Source of the DNA: Nitrospira sp.
GTDB lineage: Bacteria; Nitrospirota; Nitrospiria; Nitrospirales; Nitrospiraceae
Length of the DNA: 64,000 nucleotides
Direction of reading: 5' to 3'
Assembly: GCA_030692565.1 (NCBI GenBank)
Contig: JAUYAO010000059.1
Coordinates: forward strand, 1 to 64,000
Shown here: positions 1 through 8,717 of the stretch, piece by piece
How positions within the stretch are numbered: the first letter of the stretch is position 1
How the letters are laid out: each line of letters opens with the position of its first letter
Translations under genes and position numbers: made by a program
Notes under the pieces: model-generated
Databases searched by the model: none
Told to the model about the DNA's origin: nothing
The model's input: the letters and a program-made list of their open reading frames with translations, nothing else

Positions 1-306
1 GAGGCGGAGCAGGACGACCCACGCTTACAAGCGGCCTGTGGAGACCGAAGGGGAGACGGTCTGTCATGCTCCGTCAGGTGATGACTTGTAGTATGCATCA
101 CGGCCTCCTCTAAGATACAAGGGGAGGCGAGGAGGGGTAGAGACTTGTGGTGGCTGCCGCAGCAATATCGGCTCACCGACCCGCCGCAGATGCAGAAAGA
201 CTCGACCTCCCCTGCCCCTCCTTACGAAGGAGGGGAAAGATGGAAGGGGGCGCACCCCCTTCGAATCCCCCGCAGTTCGCCCGTTCAATGATTTGAGAAG
301 AAGGGA
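1..306. other. non-coding left edge with palindromic repeat
   Basis: I recognise no gene here. The stretch contains purine/pyrimidine-skewed blocks and a perfect 9-bp inverted repeat with a 3-base spacer at 215-235 (CCCCTCCTT ... AAGGAGGGG), plus a related degenerate block around 104-140. This looks like a small interspersed palindromic repeat rather than protein-coding DNA. Short open frames over it have no family features. Confidence 0.5.
215..235. repeat. short palindromic repeat
   Basis: Perfect 9-bp inverted repeat around ACG, able to form a hairpin on either strand. It is about 70 bases beyond the 3' end of the tRNA-Thr gene and could act as its terminator, but no T-run follows the stem on the minus strand. 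A REP-like element is equally possible. Confidence 0.5.
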
Positions 307-382
307 TGGAGCCGACGACCCGGATTGAACGGGCGACCTGCTGTTTACGAAACAGCTGCTCTACCAACTGAGCTACGTCGGC
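307..382 (-). tRNA. tRNA-Thr (anticodon CGU)
   Basis: The minus strand folds as a complete cloverleaf. The acceptor stem GCCGACG pairs with CGTCGGC, the D arm contains GCTCAGTTGGTAGAGC, the anticodon loop is TTCGTAA with anticodon CGT (reads ACG, Thr), and the T arm contains GTTCAATCC. The discriminator is U and the CCA end is encoded (bases 309-307). The anticodon assignment comes directly from the loop sequence. Confidence 0.95.
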
Positions 383-496
383 GATCCTGACATGTGGCGA
401 ATGGCTCGGGCATCCTGTACGCTGTCCCGCGAGCCCGACGCAATGATAGCGGCGCAGCCTGCGGCCTGTCAACGAAGGAGCGCTGCTCCGTCACAT

Positions 497-2563
497 TTAC
501 TGCCCTGGCCCGACCCCCGCCGGCGACGAGCCGGGAATCTCTCCCGGTCCGGGAACTTCTTTCTTGACCGGCACCACCGGCTTCGGATTGTTCCCTTTCG
601 CCATGGGCTGGATCCGAACCAATGCCCCTTGGCCGGGAGCCGGCAAACAGACCGGCTGTTGACTACTCCCGATCTGCTCACTCGTCATGCGGGCGACTTC
701 GCCGCGGGCGAACGCGCAGAGTTCACCCGCCGCCACCGTCCCGTCGCGATCGAGATCGGCCGGTCCCTGCAGGCCCCGGAGCAGCTGATAGGTAAACAGT
801 CCGTGCCGGCCTGGTTCAAAGGCCTGGGATTCTTGAAGTCCATTGTTTCCGATCATCCACATCATCTTGGCGCTCGCGTCCGTCGCACCGACCTCCCACA
901 CCGGAGCCGCGCCGGTGGCCGGATCGGCTCCTGCCGCATGTTCCAAAGAGACATCGAACATGAGGATGGCCCGCTGGATCGGCAGGCGCCCCAGCGCTTC
1001 TTGCAAGCGGCGGATGGAATACAGGCGGCCCGTCGACGCGGTCGTGCCGTCGTACGGCACCAGCGCCACCGCGCCGGTGACCCCGTCGACCAGTGCCCGT
1101 CCGGCGACATAGACATACACCACCGTGCTGGGATCGACACGCTTCGGCAGCCATTCATCGAACGTCTCGGCCAGATCCTGTTTGAGCCCATGCCCGTCGG
1201 TCAACACCCGCACGCGGTCGGCCGGCAGCCCTGCGATGGATTGCAGGTAGGCGGCCATGACCTCGGCATCCCGGGCCGCAAATTTCACAGACGGCACCTG
1301 GGCATCGCGGAAGCGGCCCACGCCGACCGCCACGACGACCGCTTTCTGCTGCTTGAGCGCCGCCGTTCCCTTCGGCGGCTGATCGACGTCCATCGCCGCC
1401 TGAGTTCCGTCTGCCGGACTCGGCTTGATCAGGATGGTGAATTTCTTGACCGGCGGGATCTGGGCCAGGGGCGAGACGGATCGAAGTCCGAACAGCAATT
1501 CCCCGCGCAGTGATTCTTTCGCGCTAGTCATCGGTTTCGTCACGGTCACACGCTTGATTTCTCCCGGCAGGACATCGCCGACGGCGATGGTTGACGGGAG
1601 CTGGGCGGTCAGGACTCCGGTCCCTTCCACCAGGACCTCGACGCCTTGCGCCTCGGTACGCCCTTCATTCTTCACTTCCACATCAACGGTCAGAGGCTCA
1701 TCCGGCTGAAGAATGTGATCCCGGTTGTCATCCCGAAGGATGACCCGGAACGTGAGCATCGCCGAGGCCTCCCCCGCTTGATTCGACGGGATTTCGGCAG
1801 CGCTCTGGACAACCGGCAGCCTCTCACGGGATGCCTGCGCCGACGGCTCCACCGGCCGGGCAGACACAGCCGCGACATCGGATACGGTAGCGGGCTGCAT
1901 GGCGGAAACCGGTGCGAGGGCCGGCCCGCGGCTCGGTTTGGCTCCGGCATATTCACGAATCTTGATCGAGTCGCTGATCTGTTTCGCCGCGCCTTCGGCC
2001 ACCAGATCGATCGCTTCTTTGACGACGGATTCCAGCCCCGTCACGTCGCACGACGTTTCCTGCACCTCGACCTCGCCGAGACCGGAACTTTGGAGCTTCT
2101 TCGTCCACAACGTCGAGCCATCGCCGGCCAGATACGCGACGTCGAGGCCGACGGTGACGGTGACCGGATAGGATTTCTTGATACGCCGGGGAATCGCCAG
2201 ATCGATCTGCTTCAAGCCGACGGCCGCCTCAATGACGCCGTCCGACGATACGGCTTGATCCGTCACCACATGCTGAAATACCCGGCCCATCTTTTGTTGG
2301 AGCGCAGCGACTAAGGGACTGCCGATAGGCACTGTGGCTGCCGCTCCGCAGGCGTTTTGGTAGGCAATGGTCGACGTGGCCATCGAGGGGGGCACCCGCA
2401 AAACCGGCGAGAGCGCGATGGGCGCGATCCCCGCCAAGCCGTCGGCTCGCTTGAACCACGAGCAGGCCGTCCCCGTGGTCAGCGCAATCCCCATGAGCAA
2501 GAGCCCGATGGAAGCACGGAACCAACCCGTCTGATGTCGTCGTAGCATCACTCGTTGCACCAC
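497..2563 (-). CDS. lipoprotein-like protein with degenerate caspase (C14) domain
   Basis: The 688-residue frame opens with GTG; an ATG at 2548 is an equally good start and leaves an N-terminal hydrophobic segment ending in Cys, a possible but non-ideal lipobox. Residues about 65-205 form an uncharacterised domain. A CARDB-like beta domain follows at about 268-380, then a caspase-like fold at about 405-625. Where active caspases carry SGHG and DACHSG, this protein has Ala-Gly-Arg (His to Arg489) and Asp-Val-Ser (Cys to Ser539), so the catalytic dyad appears lost. Two EF-hand-like loops are visible: residues 278-289, and a canonical one at 603-614 with Asp at 1, 3 and 5, Gly at 6 and Glu at 12. 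It is probably periplasmic and non-proteolytic, perhaps a Ca-dependent scaffold. The function is unknown. It is divergent from the ubiA-like gene. Confidence 0.75.
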   Translation of the reverse strand: MVQRVMLRRHQTGWFRASIGLLLMGIALTTGTACSWFKRADGLAGIAPIALSPVLRVPPSMATSTIAYQNACGAAATVPIGSPLVAALQQKMGRVFQHVVTDQAVSSDGVIEAAVGLKQIDLAIPRRIKKSYPVTVTVGLDVAYLAGDGSTLWTKKLQSSGLGEVEVQETSCDVTGLESVVKEAIDLVAEGAAKQISDSIKIREYAGAKPSRGPALAPVSAMQPATVSDVAAVSARPVEPSAQASRERLPVVQSAAEIPSNQAGEASAMLTFRVILRDDNRDHILQPDEPLTVDVEVKNEGRTEAQGVEVLVEGTGVLTAQLPSTIAVGDVLPGEIKRVTVTKPMTSAKESLRGELLFGLRSVSPLAQIPPVKKFTILIKPSPADGTQAAMDVDQPPKGTAALKQQKAVVVAVGVGRFRDAQVPSVKFAARDAEVMAAYLQSIAGLPADRVRVLTDGHGLKQDLAETFDEWLPKRVDPSTVVYVYVAGRALVDGVTGAVALVPYDGTTASTGRLYSIRRLQEALGRLPIQRAILMFDVSLEHAAGADPATGAAPVWEVGATDASAKMMWMIGNNGLQESQAFEPGRHGLFTYQLLRGLQGPADLDRDGTVAAGELCAFARGEVARMTSEQIGSSQQPVCLPAPGQGALVRIQPMAKGNNPKPVVPVKKEVPGPGEIPGSSPAGVGPGQ

Positions 2564-2645
2564 TGTTTTATACAGAAATCGCAGGACCGTTCACAACTCA
2601 GATCACAAATTGACAGCTATTCCGTCCTCGGCTAAGGTCCCGCCC

Positions 2646-3539
2646 ATGCCTGATCAACCGCAAGAGGTCCCCGCGATCCAAGCCTCGGCCCCCTGGGAAT
2701 CCGGGCTGCGCTTGATTCGTTTCTACAATCAAACCGGCACCGCCCTCTTATTACTGCCGACCTGCTGGGCTCTGGCCCTAGCGGAACACGGAATCCCCTC
2801 GTTGCGCCTGCTCGCGATTTTCTCCGCCGGCTCATTTCTGATGCGCAGCGCCGGCGTCGTGCTGAACGATCTGGCCGATCAATCATTCGATCGCCGAGTC
2901 GCGAGAACGAAAACCCGCCCGCTGGCCTCAGGAGAATTGACGAGACGGCAGGCCTTCGTCGTCCTCGCGATGCTCTTCGTCCCCGCTGCCGGTCTCTTGT
3001 GGCTGCTCAATCCGCTCACCCTGTGGCTCTCACCGATAGCCCTGCTCTTGGCCGCGCTGTACCCATTTTCAAAGCGCGTCCTGCATATTCCTCAGGCGAT
3101 GCTCGGCCTGGCGTTCGGCTGGGGCACGATCATGGCCTGGTCGGCCGCCAGAGGAACGCTTGAACCGACTGCGTGGACTGTCTTTGCCGCCACCATCGTC
3201 TGGGCGATCGCCTACGACACTATTTATGCCATTCAAGATCTGGAGGATGACCGGCGCATCGGCGTGAAATCGTCCGCGCTCTTCTTTGGCTCATTTCTCT
3301 GGCTCGCGGTCGGTCTGATGCTGGGCGTGATGCTGGTGCTCTTAATCGCAGCAGGCCTGCAGACCGGAATCGGCTGGCCCTACTTTCTGATGCTGGGCGC
3401 TGTGAGTGTATTTTTTGCGATGCAGACCAGAATCCTGCGCGGGGCGGTAACCCCGTCGCAGGCATTCCGAATGTTTCAGGCTCACGTGTGGGTCGGACTG
3501 GCGATTTTCGCCGGACTGATCGCCGGATTCATCTGGTAA
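2646..3539 (+). CDS. ubiA: UbiA-family prenyltransferase
   Basis: Integral membrane prenyltransferase of about 297 residues from the ATG at 2646; an upstream frame from 2610 is possible. It carries the two Asp-rich motifs of the family: NDLADQSFD followed by RTKTRPL, and YDTIYAIQDLEDD. These bind Mg-diphosphate of the prenyl donor. It has about eight hydrophobic helices. The motifs and length match 4-hydroxybenzoate octaprenyltransferases, which attach a polyprenyl chain to an aromatic ring. The true acceptor is uncertain, since no other ubiquinone or menaquinone gene is in the window. It is transcribed divergently from the pseudo-caspase gene and convergently with the respiratory operon, 7 bases from the dihaem cytochrome stop. 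Confidence 0.8.
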   Translation: MPDQPQEVPAIQASAPWESGLRLIRFYNQTGTALLLLPTCWALALAEHGIPSLRLLAIFSAGSFLMRSAGVVLNDLADQSFDRRVARTKTRPLASGELTRRQAFVVLAMLFVPAAGLLWLLNPLTLWLSPIALLLAALYPFSKRVLHIPQAMLGLAFGWGTIMAWSAARGTLEPTAWTVFAATIVWAIAYDTIYAIQDLEDDRRIGVKSSALFFGSFLWLAVGLMLGVMLVLLIAAGLQTGIGWPYFLMLGAVSVFFAMQTRILRGAVTPSQAFRMFQAHVWVGLAIFAGLIAGFIW

Positions 3540-3546
3540 GCGCGGC

Positions 3547-4566
3547 TCAGCTCGCCGGCTTCTCTGCGACCGGTTCTTCGGCTTTGGGCGCGCGCATCGT
3601 GTTCAAGTACATGCTCACCGCTTTGGCATCTGCGTCGCTGAGGCCCAGAGCCGGCATCCTGGTTTCGGCCTTCATGGCCTGCGGGTTCTTCAACCAGCGA
3701 TACACCCAGGTCGAATTGAGCCGGAAGCCCGCGCGGTCCAGAGCCGGACCCACTTTGCCGCCTTCGCCCGCCAAGCTGTGGCAACCGTTGCAACCATACT
3801 TGTTCTGATAGAGACGCTTGCCCAGTTCGGCCTGCTGCGTGGCTTGCTCAGGCGTCATCGTCATGTCCGGGCGCGTGATATTCAGGCCTTTGCCTGGGCG
3901 AGTCCCGAAATTATTGAGCATACCCTGCGCAGTATCGAGCGCCTTCTTGGCGGCAACCATCACAGCCTGCTCTTTCGCATAGGACGCTTCATCCACTTCC
4001 ACGTCCTTCTTCGTGGCTTCGCTCTTTTTCTCGGCTTCCTCGCTGGCCTTCTTCTCGGCCGCTTCATAGGCCTGCTTGGACTGATCGAAACTGTCCTGGG
4101 CCGTCTTCAGCGCATCGGTCAATTCTTTCTTGCGCTCTTCAACCTTGAACTCCAGCTTCATCCCGTGCAGCGTCCGCACATACCCGACGATCGCCCAGAT
4201 TTCATCCTCGGACAATGTGTACTTGAAGGTGGGCATCGTCGGCACGGCGAAGTCGTCGTCGCCGATCTTATCTCCACCCGGGCTGGTGTCCTTCATGTCG
4301 CGAGAGATCGTATTGAAAATATCCTCGTCTTTGAAGGTGCTCATTTCTGATTTATTCGAAAGATCTTTCGGCTTGGGATCCGGCATGGATGACCAGTTGA
4401 AGCCTTCGTTCTGCCGTCCGCTCTCGCCGTGACAATGCATGCAGTAGTGGGTATAGAGTTCGTGCCCCTTCTTCTGCTGCTCACTGGCACAGCCGCCTGC
4501 GGTCATGGCCCAGATTCCAATCAGGCCGGCGACCGCGCCTATGACTTGTAGCCTTGCCGCCTTCAT
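3547..4566 (-). CDS. dihaem cytochrome c lipoprotein
   Basis: 339 residues from the ATG at 4566, which overlaps the stop of the upstream gene as ATGA, so the two are translationally coupled. The N-terminus is a signal segment ending in AGGC, a plausible lipobox. Two class-I c-haem motifs are present, CMHCH near residue 37 and CNGCH near residue 260, separated by a long Lys/Glu/Ala-rich helical, probably coiled-coil, segment (about 130-215). It would be a periplasmic, membrane-tethered electron carrier. It is the last gene of the eleven-gene respiratory operon. A frame open further upstream, to 4971, is only out-of-frame overlap with the neighbouring gene and is not used. Confidence 0.85.
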   Translation of the reverse strand: MKAARLQVIGAVAGLIGIWAMTAGGCASEQQKKGHELYTHYCMHCHGESGRQNEGFNWSSMPDPKPKDLSNKSEMSTFKDEDIFNTISRDMKDTSPGGDKIGDDDFAVPTMPTFKYTLSEDEIWAIVGYVRTLHGMKLEFKVEERKKELTDALKTAQDSFDQSKQAYEAAEKKASEEAEKKSEATKKDVEVDEASYAKEQAVMVAAKKALDTAQGMLNNFGTRPGKGLNITRPDMTMTPEQATQQAELGKRLYQNKYGCNGCHSLAGEGGKVGPALDRAGFRLNSTWVYRWLKNPQAMKAETRMPALGLSDADAKAVSMYLNTMRAPKAEEPVAEKPAS

Positions 4567-5402
4567 GCTGCCTGTCCTTTCTTCAATTTTCTGATCAGGA
4601 CAAACTGGAACCCCAGCGCCAGGGCCGCCGCGAAGGCCGCGTAGTAGTAGCCGGAATAATCCGGCGGCGCTTCTGCACGGAAATACCACCAGGAAGACAC
4701 GGCCTTCTGTGACCCCTTCTCGACCAGGTCGCCTGATCCGTCTTTCCGTCCATCCCAGACCGCGAATGCGATATTGATAAATCCGCCGAGAGCAAGCTGG
4801 GTATCTTCGGCCGAATGCTCGGTCGCCAACGGCCTCGTGAAGACCACTTTCCAGGTCCCGGTCGAGAACGCTCCGATGGCTTTCACGTCTTGATGTGTTT
4901 GGACCTTCAGCGTCCCAAATCCCTGGGCGTTCATATCCACGCCCTTCTTGTCCTTGTTCTTCCAATACCAAATGTTGACCGGGCCGCCTTCGACTTGCGA
5001 CATCGGCTGACCATGGGCGAAGTGGGCCTTCTTGTCGCCGACCATAAATTCGATCGCGGCGGCGTCATCAGGGTCCTCCGTCGGATCGGCATATTCCAAC
5101 AATATCGCCACTTGCGTGCCATCATGCAACGCGCGGACAGAGACATCCTTCACGGTGGTTTCCAAAATACGGTTCGGCCAATGGACCTGCGGGGACATCG
5201 GGAATTTCGCCGGCTTGGCCGTGCTCCAGATAGCCGCATTGGGATCGTCAACGGGAAGGGTTCCCTTGACCATCGGCGCGCTCACAGACACACTCTCGCT
5301 TTCCTGCGCCAAGCCTGGAGCCGCTCCCGACAGAACGAGGGCCGTCACTGCGACCGCTCCGACTCCGTTCACCCATTGTCTGATCTGATTCGCCGATTTC
5401 AT
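4563..5402 (-). CDS. ethylbenzene-dehydrogenase-gamma-like haem protein, membrane anchored
   Basis: 279 residues. An N-terminal signal peptide (cleavage near GLAQE) is followed by a beta-rich domain of about 190 residues resembling the b-haem-binding gamma subunits of type II DMSO-reductase-family enzymes (ethylbenzene, DMS and selenate/chlorate types). A C-terminal transmembrane helix near residues 250-270 ends in a Lys-rich tail. No CxxCH motif is present, so any haem would be b-type. Similar proteins are proposed as gamma/anchor subunits of periplasmic nitrite oxidoreductase in Nitrospira, but no NXR alpha or beta gene lies in this window. It sits between two cytochrome c genes in the operon. 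The family call is from motif and fold resemblance only. Confidence 0.65.
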   Translation of the reverse strand: MKSANQIRQWVNGVGAVAVTALVLSGAAPGLAQESESVSVSAPMVKGTLPVDDPNAAIWSTAKPAKFPMSPQVHWPNRILETTVKDVSVRALHDGTQVAILLEYADPTEDPDDAAAIEFMVGDKKAHFAHGQPMSQVEGGPVNIWYWKNKDKKGVDMNAQGFGTLKVQTHQDVKAIGAFSTGTWKVVFTRPLATEHSAEDTQLALGGFINIAFAVWDGRKDGSGDLVEKGSQKAVSSWWYFRAEAPPDYSGYYYAAFAAALALGFQFVLIRKLKKGQAA

Positions 5403-5454
5403 ACGGGCCTCGTATTCGATTCACAGAAGGACAACGACCGATCGTCGCTTCGCA

Positions 5455-6174
5455 TTATTCCCACGTTCTCGGTGACTGATGGGCGCCATCGTACTCGCCC
5501 ATGATGATCTTCCAGATCCACTCGTCCGGCAACTCCACTTCCCATCGCGGCATCGCCGACTTCCAGGGCATACCTTCGATCGGGAGGCCGACGCCGCCCT
5601 TCTTGATCCGCCAGAAGAGATAGCTCTCCTGGAGCATGGCGATCGTAGTGGGATCGGAGAAATTCGCGGGTGGAGGATTGAAGCCGCGGGCCGCCGGCCC
5701 TTTGCCGTCAAACTTGCCGCCGTGGCATGGCGAACAGAACGCGGCGTAGAAGCCTTTCCCCTGCATAATGTTTTCAGGCGTCTTCGAGACCGGGTTCGAG
5801 AGCCCGGTGTACTCTCCCGGAGGCGCCGGATGGATGGTGCGGTTTTCCGCGGGAGGCGCATCGCTCGTCGCGGTGCTCCCGTAGGTTTGCCATCCGACCA
5901 GCAACGGGAAGAGGATCAGGAAGCCGTAGCGGGCCGCCTGCATCGCCCCGATGTTTTCGCCTGTGAGAAAATTCAGGATCGGAGCGAAGAAGGCATCCTT
6001 CGACTCGCGGCTCAGGGTCGCGAAAATGACGATGCCCGTCGTCGTCAGCATGAGGTACAGAAAAATCAGGCTGGACGGCAAGGGGGCGGAGCCCGGAATA
6101 TTGGGCACCACAAACTTCAAAAACACATACATCGAGAGAATCAGAAGCACTGGCCTTACGAGGGAGCCGCCCAT
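5455..6174 (-). CDS. membrane-anchored monohaem cytochrome c
   Basis: 239 residues. Three hydrophobic segments occupy the N-terminal half (about 7-25, 33-52 and 80-97), followed by a periplasmic cytochrome c domain with one CSPCH motif near residue 147 and later Met residues that could be the sixth ligand. The start has a strong GGAGG ribosome binding site. The stop of the upstream cytochrome lies 9 bases before. The architecture, several helices plus a C-terminal c-haem, fits a subunit of a membrane-bound quinol/cytochrome complex rather than a soluble carrier. Confidence 0.85.
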   Translation of the reverse strand: MGGSLVRPVLLILSMYVFLKFVVPNIPGSAPLPSSLIFLYLMLTTTGIVIFATLSRESKDAFFAPILNFLTGENIGAMQAARYGFLILFPLLVGWQTYGSTATSDAPPAENRTIHPAPPGEYTGLSNPVSKTPENIMQGKGFYAAFCSPCHGGKFDGKGPAARGFNPPPANFSDPTTIAMLQESYLFWRIKKGGVGLPIEGMPWKSAMPRWEVELPDEWIWKIIMGEYDGAHQSPRTWE

Positions 6175-6183
6175 ATCCCCTCC

Positions 6184-6807
6184 TTACTTCGCTTGCGCGA
6201 CAGTCACGGTTTCAGCTTGAGCCGACTTCACGGGAGCCGCCGGAGCCGCCCCGGGCATTTCCAGTTCAGACGGATTCACCGAGATCGGTTCGCCGCTCAT
6301 CTGCTGCAGGAACGCGATCACGGAGAGAATTTCATTCTTCGATAATCCGATGGGATTCTTATTGATGTAGGGCATCCTGGCCGGATATTCCTTCGGCAGC
6401 CCCTCGTGGCGATAGTCCAGATAGATGTAGGCCTGAGGCTGGGTCAAACTTTCGAAGATGAATTCGCGGCTCAGTTTTGCCCCGATGCCCTTGAGATCGG
6501 GACAGCGGGCGGACTCGCTCGGGCCGATAGTATGGCAGAGCGCGCATTGGCCCTTGCTGAAGAAAATCTTCTGGCCGATCGACGCCATATCGGCCGGCGT
6601 CTTGATACTGGCGATATCGATGCTCTCTTCCGCCGGCGGCAATGAGGCCATCTGCGGTACGGCCAAGGCGACCAACGAGAAGAGGCCGAGGACGATGGCC
6701 ACAAACCCGATGACCCGCAAAAACTGCGAGCGGATAAAGAGCAGAATGAGCACGCCGCTCCCGATGACCGAGAGACCAATCAACTGTAATTTGACGACTT
6801 CACTCAT
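6184..6807 (-). CDS. membrane-anchored monohaem cytochrome c
   Basis: 207 residues. Two closely spaced N-terminal transmembrane helices (about 6-24 and 30-50) are followed by a cytochrome c domain with CALCH near residue 90 and a likely Met ligand in RMPYINKNP. The C-terminus is Ala/Pro/Val rich. It is encoded 27 bases after the bd-like B gene and 9 bases before the next cytochrome, so it is clearly in the same operon. It probably passes electrons between the membrane core and the periplasmic cytochromes. Confidence 0.85.
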   Translation of the reverse strand: MSEVVKLQLIGLSVIGSGVLILLFIRSQFLRVIGFVAIVLGLFSLVALAVPQMASLPPAEESIDIASIKTPADMASIGQKIFFSKGQCALCHTIGPSESARCPDLKGIGAKLSREFIFESLTQPQAYIYLDYRHEGLPKEYPARMPYINKNPIGLSKNEILSVIAFLQQMSGEPISVNPSELEMPGAAPAAPVKSAQAETVTVAQAK

Positions 6808-6834
6808 AGGACTCCTCTGAGCAAGACGATCCGG

Positions 6835-8691
6835 TTAGATCTGCTTGTCCAATGTTTGAGAGCCACCCGCCATAGCCGGCAATGCCCCATGGCCGTCGCC
6901 ACTCTTTTCTTTGCCGCCATGCGCATTCTTCGCTTTATCGCCCATGGTCGCCACCCAGAAGATGAACGCCACGATCATGCAGAACATGAAGGTGTTGGCG
7001 GCCATCAGCGCGGCGGCATAACCCAAGGCCGGTGAGAAGGCGTATTGCGAAGAGTCGCGCATGACGCCGTACACATGCCAATGGACCCGTGAAGACGATC
7101 GCGCGTACCCCATCAAGGTCATCAAGAGAATGACCATAATGGCGTTGAGAACCAGCGAATACCCGGCGCGCGGCGGCATTTTCCCCCACACCATCTCGGT
7201 CGTGGTTTTCGCGCTCTTCAGGAGCAACGCCGTCAACGGCGTGATGGTGACCATGACGAAGATGACGAGCAACACCTGCGAGGTCGAGAAGTAGTTGATG
7301 CGAACGATCGCCGGGACGAAGTAACCCCAGACGCCCAACACGACCACCACGATACCGGCAATGATGAGAACTCCGCCCATCACGGCATTCGCCAACTTCG
7401 CCCAGGTGGCGGTGTCTTCCTTGCCCGCGCGCCAGTACATGATGAAGCTCATGAAGGTCACGAGAATCATGAGGTTCGACACGGTCATTTTGGCCGACAT
7501 GACGCCGAAGACGCCCAGCAGAGGATGGTGTGTTCCACCCATCTTTCTGGCCTCTTCCAGACTCGCCACCAGCGAGTGGGGCGTCATCCAGACCCCAAGA
7601 CAGAGCAAGAGGATGATCAACATGGCCAGAATCGGCTTGCGATAACGCAGCTCCGACCCGGGAATGCGATGTGTGATGCCCATCCAGAAGTAATAATTGG
7701 AGCCGAGAAACAGCACCCCGATCAACATGGCCTGAAGGATGAACAGCCAGGAGAGGAATCCACCCATGAGGGTGATGCCCATCTGCTGGTTGTACTGGTA
7801 GATTTCGCGCATCAGCCAATAGCCGGCGAAGGGCAACGGGAGAAGACCGAACACGCCGATGAAATTTCCGACGTAGCCCATCCAATCATAATGCTCGCGC
7901 TCTTCCGGGGTCCGCGCGGAGAGATACCGGATACCGGCGTAGGCACCGCAAATATAGCCGCCGAGCACCACGTTGGCGATCAGCCGGTGAATATTGACCG
8001 GCCACCATGTGGGGTTCCATGTCGCCGCCCAGGCCCGCGCCATATCCGACCCTTCGGCAATGACGACCGGACTCGCTTGGAACGTGGCCCAGGAGTTGGG
8101 GATGATCATGATGAAGAAGGCGAAGACATTCAGGAGGAAACCCAGCACCAAGTGAAAGACCTTGCTGCGGCCTTCCGACATGGCATCCCACCCGTACCAA
8201 TACATGTAGAGCGTCGCGGTCTCGAGCAGGAAGAGTGCGCAATAGACCATGAACGACGGGAAGAAGATGTCGCTGAGATAGGCCATCAGCTTGGGATAGG
8301 CGCCGATGAGGATGAACAACAGAATGCCGCCGAACAGGGCGGTGGTCGAATAGGCGGAACTCAGCAGCTTGGTAAATTCTTTGGCCAGCTTGTCGTAGCG
8401 CTTTTCGCCGCTCTTCCAGCCCACCACTTCGCACAACCACGCAAAAATCGGTACGCCGAGCACAAAGCCCGCGAGCAAGAGATGCAGTTGCGCGACGATC
8501 CACACCAGGTTCCGGCTGCCGATTCCGGGCACGTCGCGATAGGCCACGGCCGATGCGCCGCCGGAATCCGCCGCCAGCCCGACGACGGGAGCGGCAAGCA
8601 CTCCCAGGGTCGCCACGAAGGCAGCCACCGCAGCAGGCGATTCGGTAAAGAACCGAATGAGCCGTTCAATCATTCCAGGCCGTTGCATCAT
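6835..8691 (-). CDS. cytochrome bd-like oxidase subunit I homologue (bd-like B)
   Basis: About 618 residues from the ATG at 8691, chosen because GGAGAGG lies 8 bases upstream; a GTG at 8700 would place the ribosome site against the start. The N-terminal half resembles CydA: a His in VAQLHLLLAG matches the position of the haem ligand of the first helix, and NIHRLIANVVLGG resembles the segment around the second haem ligand. It has many more hydrophobic helices than a normal CydA and no clear CydA Q-loop. No cydB-like gene follows. It is the second such protein in the operon and paralogous to the gene at 12662-14365. Oxygen reduction is therefore not assured; it may be a haem-bearing quinone or proton module of a hybrid complex. 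Confidence 0.8.
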   Translation of the reverse strand: MMQRPGMIERLIRFFTESPAAVAAFVATLGVLAAPVVGLAADSGGASAVAYRDVPGIGSRNLVWIVAQLHLLLAGFVLGVPIFAWLCEVVGWKSGEKRYDKLAKEFTKLLSSAYSTTALFGGILLFILIGAYPKLMAYLSDIFFPSFMVYCALFLLETATLYMYWYGWDAMSEGRSKVFHLVLGFLLNVFAFFIMIIPNSWATFQASPVVIAEGSDMARAWAATWNPTWWPVNIHRLIANVVLGGYICGAYAGIRYLSARTPEEREHYDWMGYVGNFIGVFGLLPLPFAGYWLMREIYQYNQQMGITLMGGFLSWLFILQAMLIGVLFLGSNYYFWMGITHRIPGSELRYRKPILAMLIILLLCLGVWMTPHSLVASLEEARKMGGTHHPLLGVFGVMSAKMTVSNLMILVTFMSFIMYWRAGKEDTATWAKLANAVMGGVLIIAGIVVVVLGVWGYFVPAIVRINYFSTSQVLLVIFVMVTITPLTALLLKSAKTTTEMVWGKMPPRAGYSLVLNAIMVILLMTLMGYARSSSRVHWHVYGVMRDSSQYAFSPALGYAAALMAANTFMFCMIVAFIFWVATMGDKAKNAHGGKEKSGDGHGALPAMAGGSQTLDKQI

Positions 8692-8717
8692 GGATTTCAC
8701 CTCTCCGTCGCCCAGTC

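Noticed and set aside
392-1513. Plus-strand open frame opposite the pseudo-caspase gene
   Set aside because: Arg/His-rich mirror translation without motifs; it also begins within 10 bases of the tRNA-Thr gene.
4563-5402. Calling this gene nxrC
   Set aside because: The fold resemblance is to a broad gamma-subunit family and no NXR alpha or beta gene is in the window, so the specific name is not supported.
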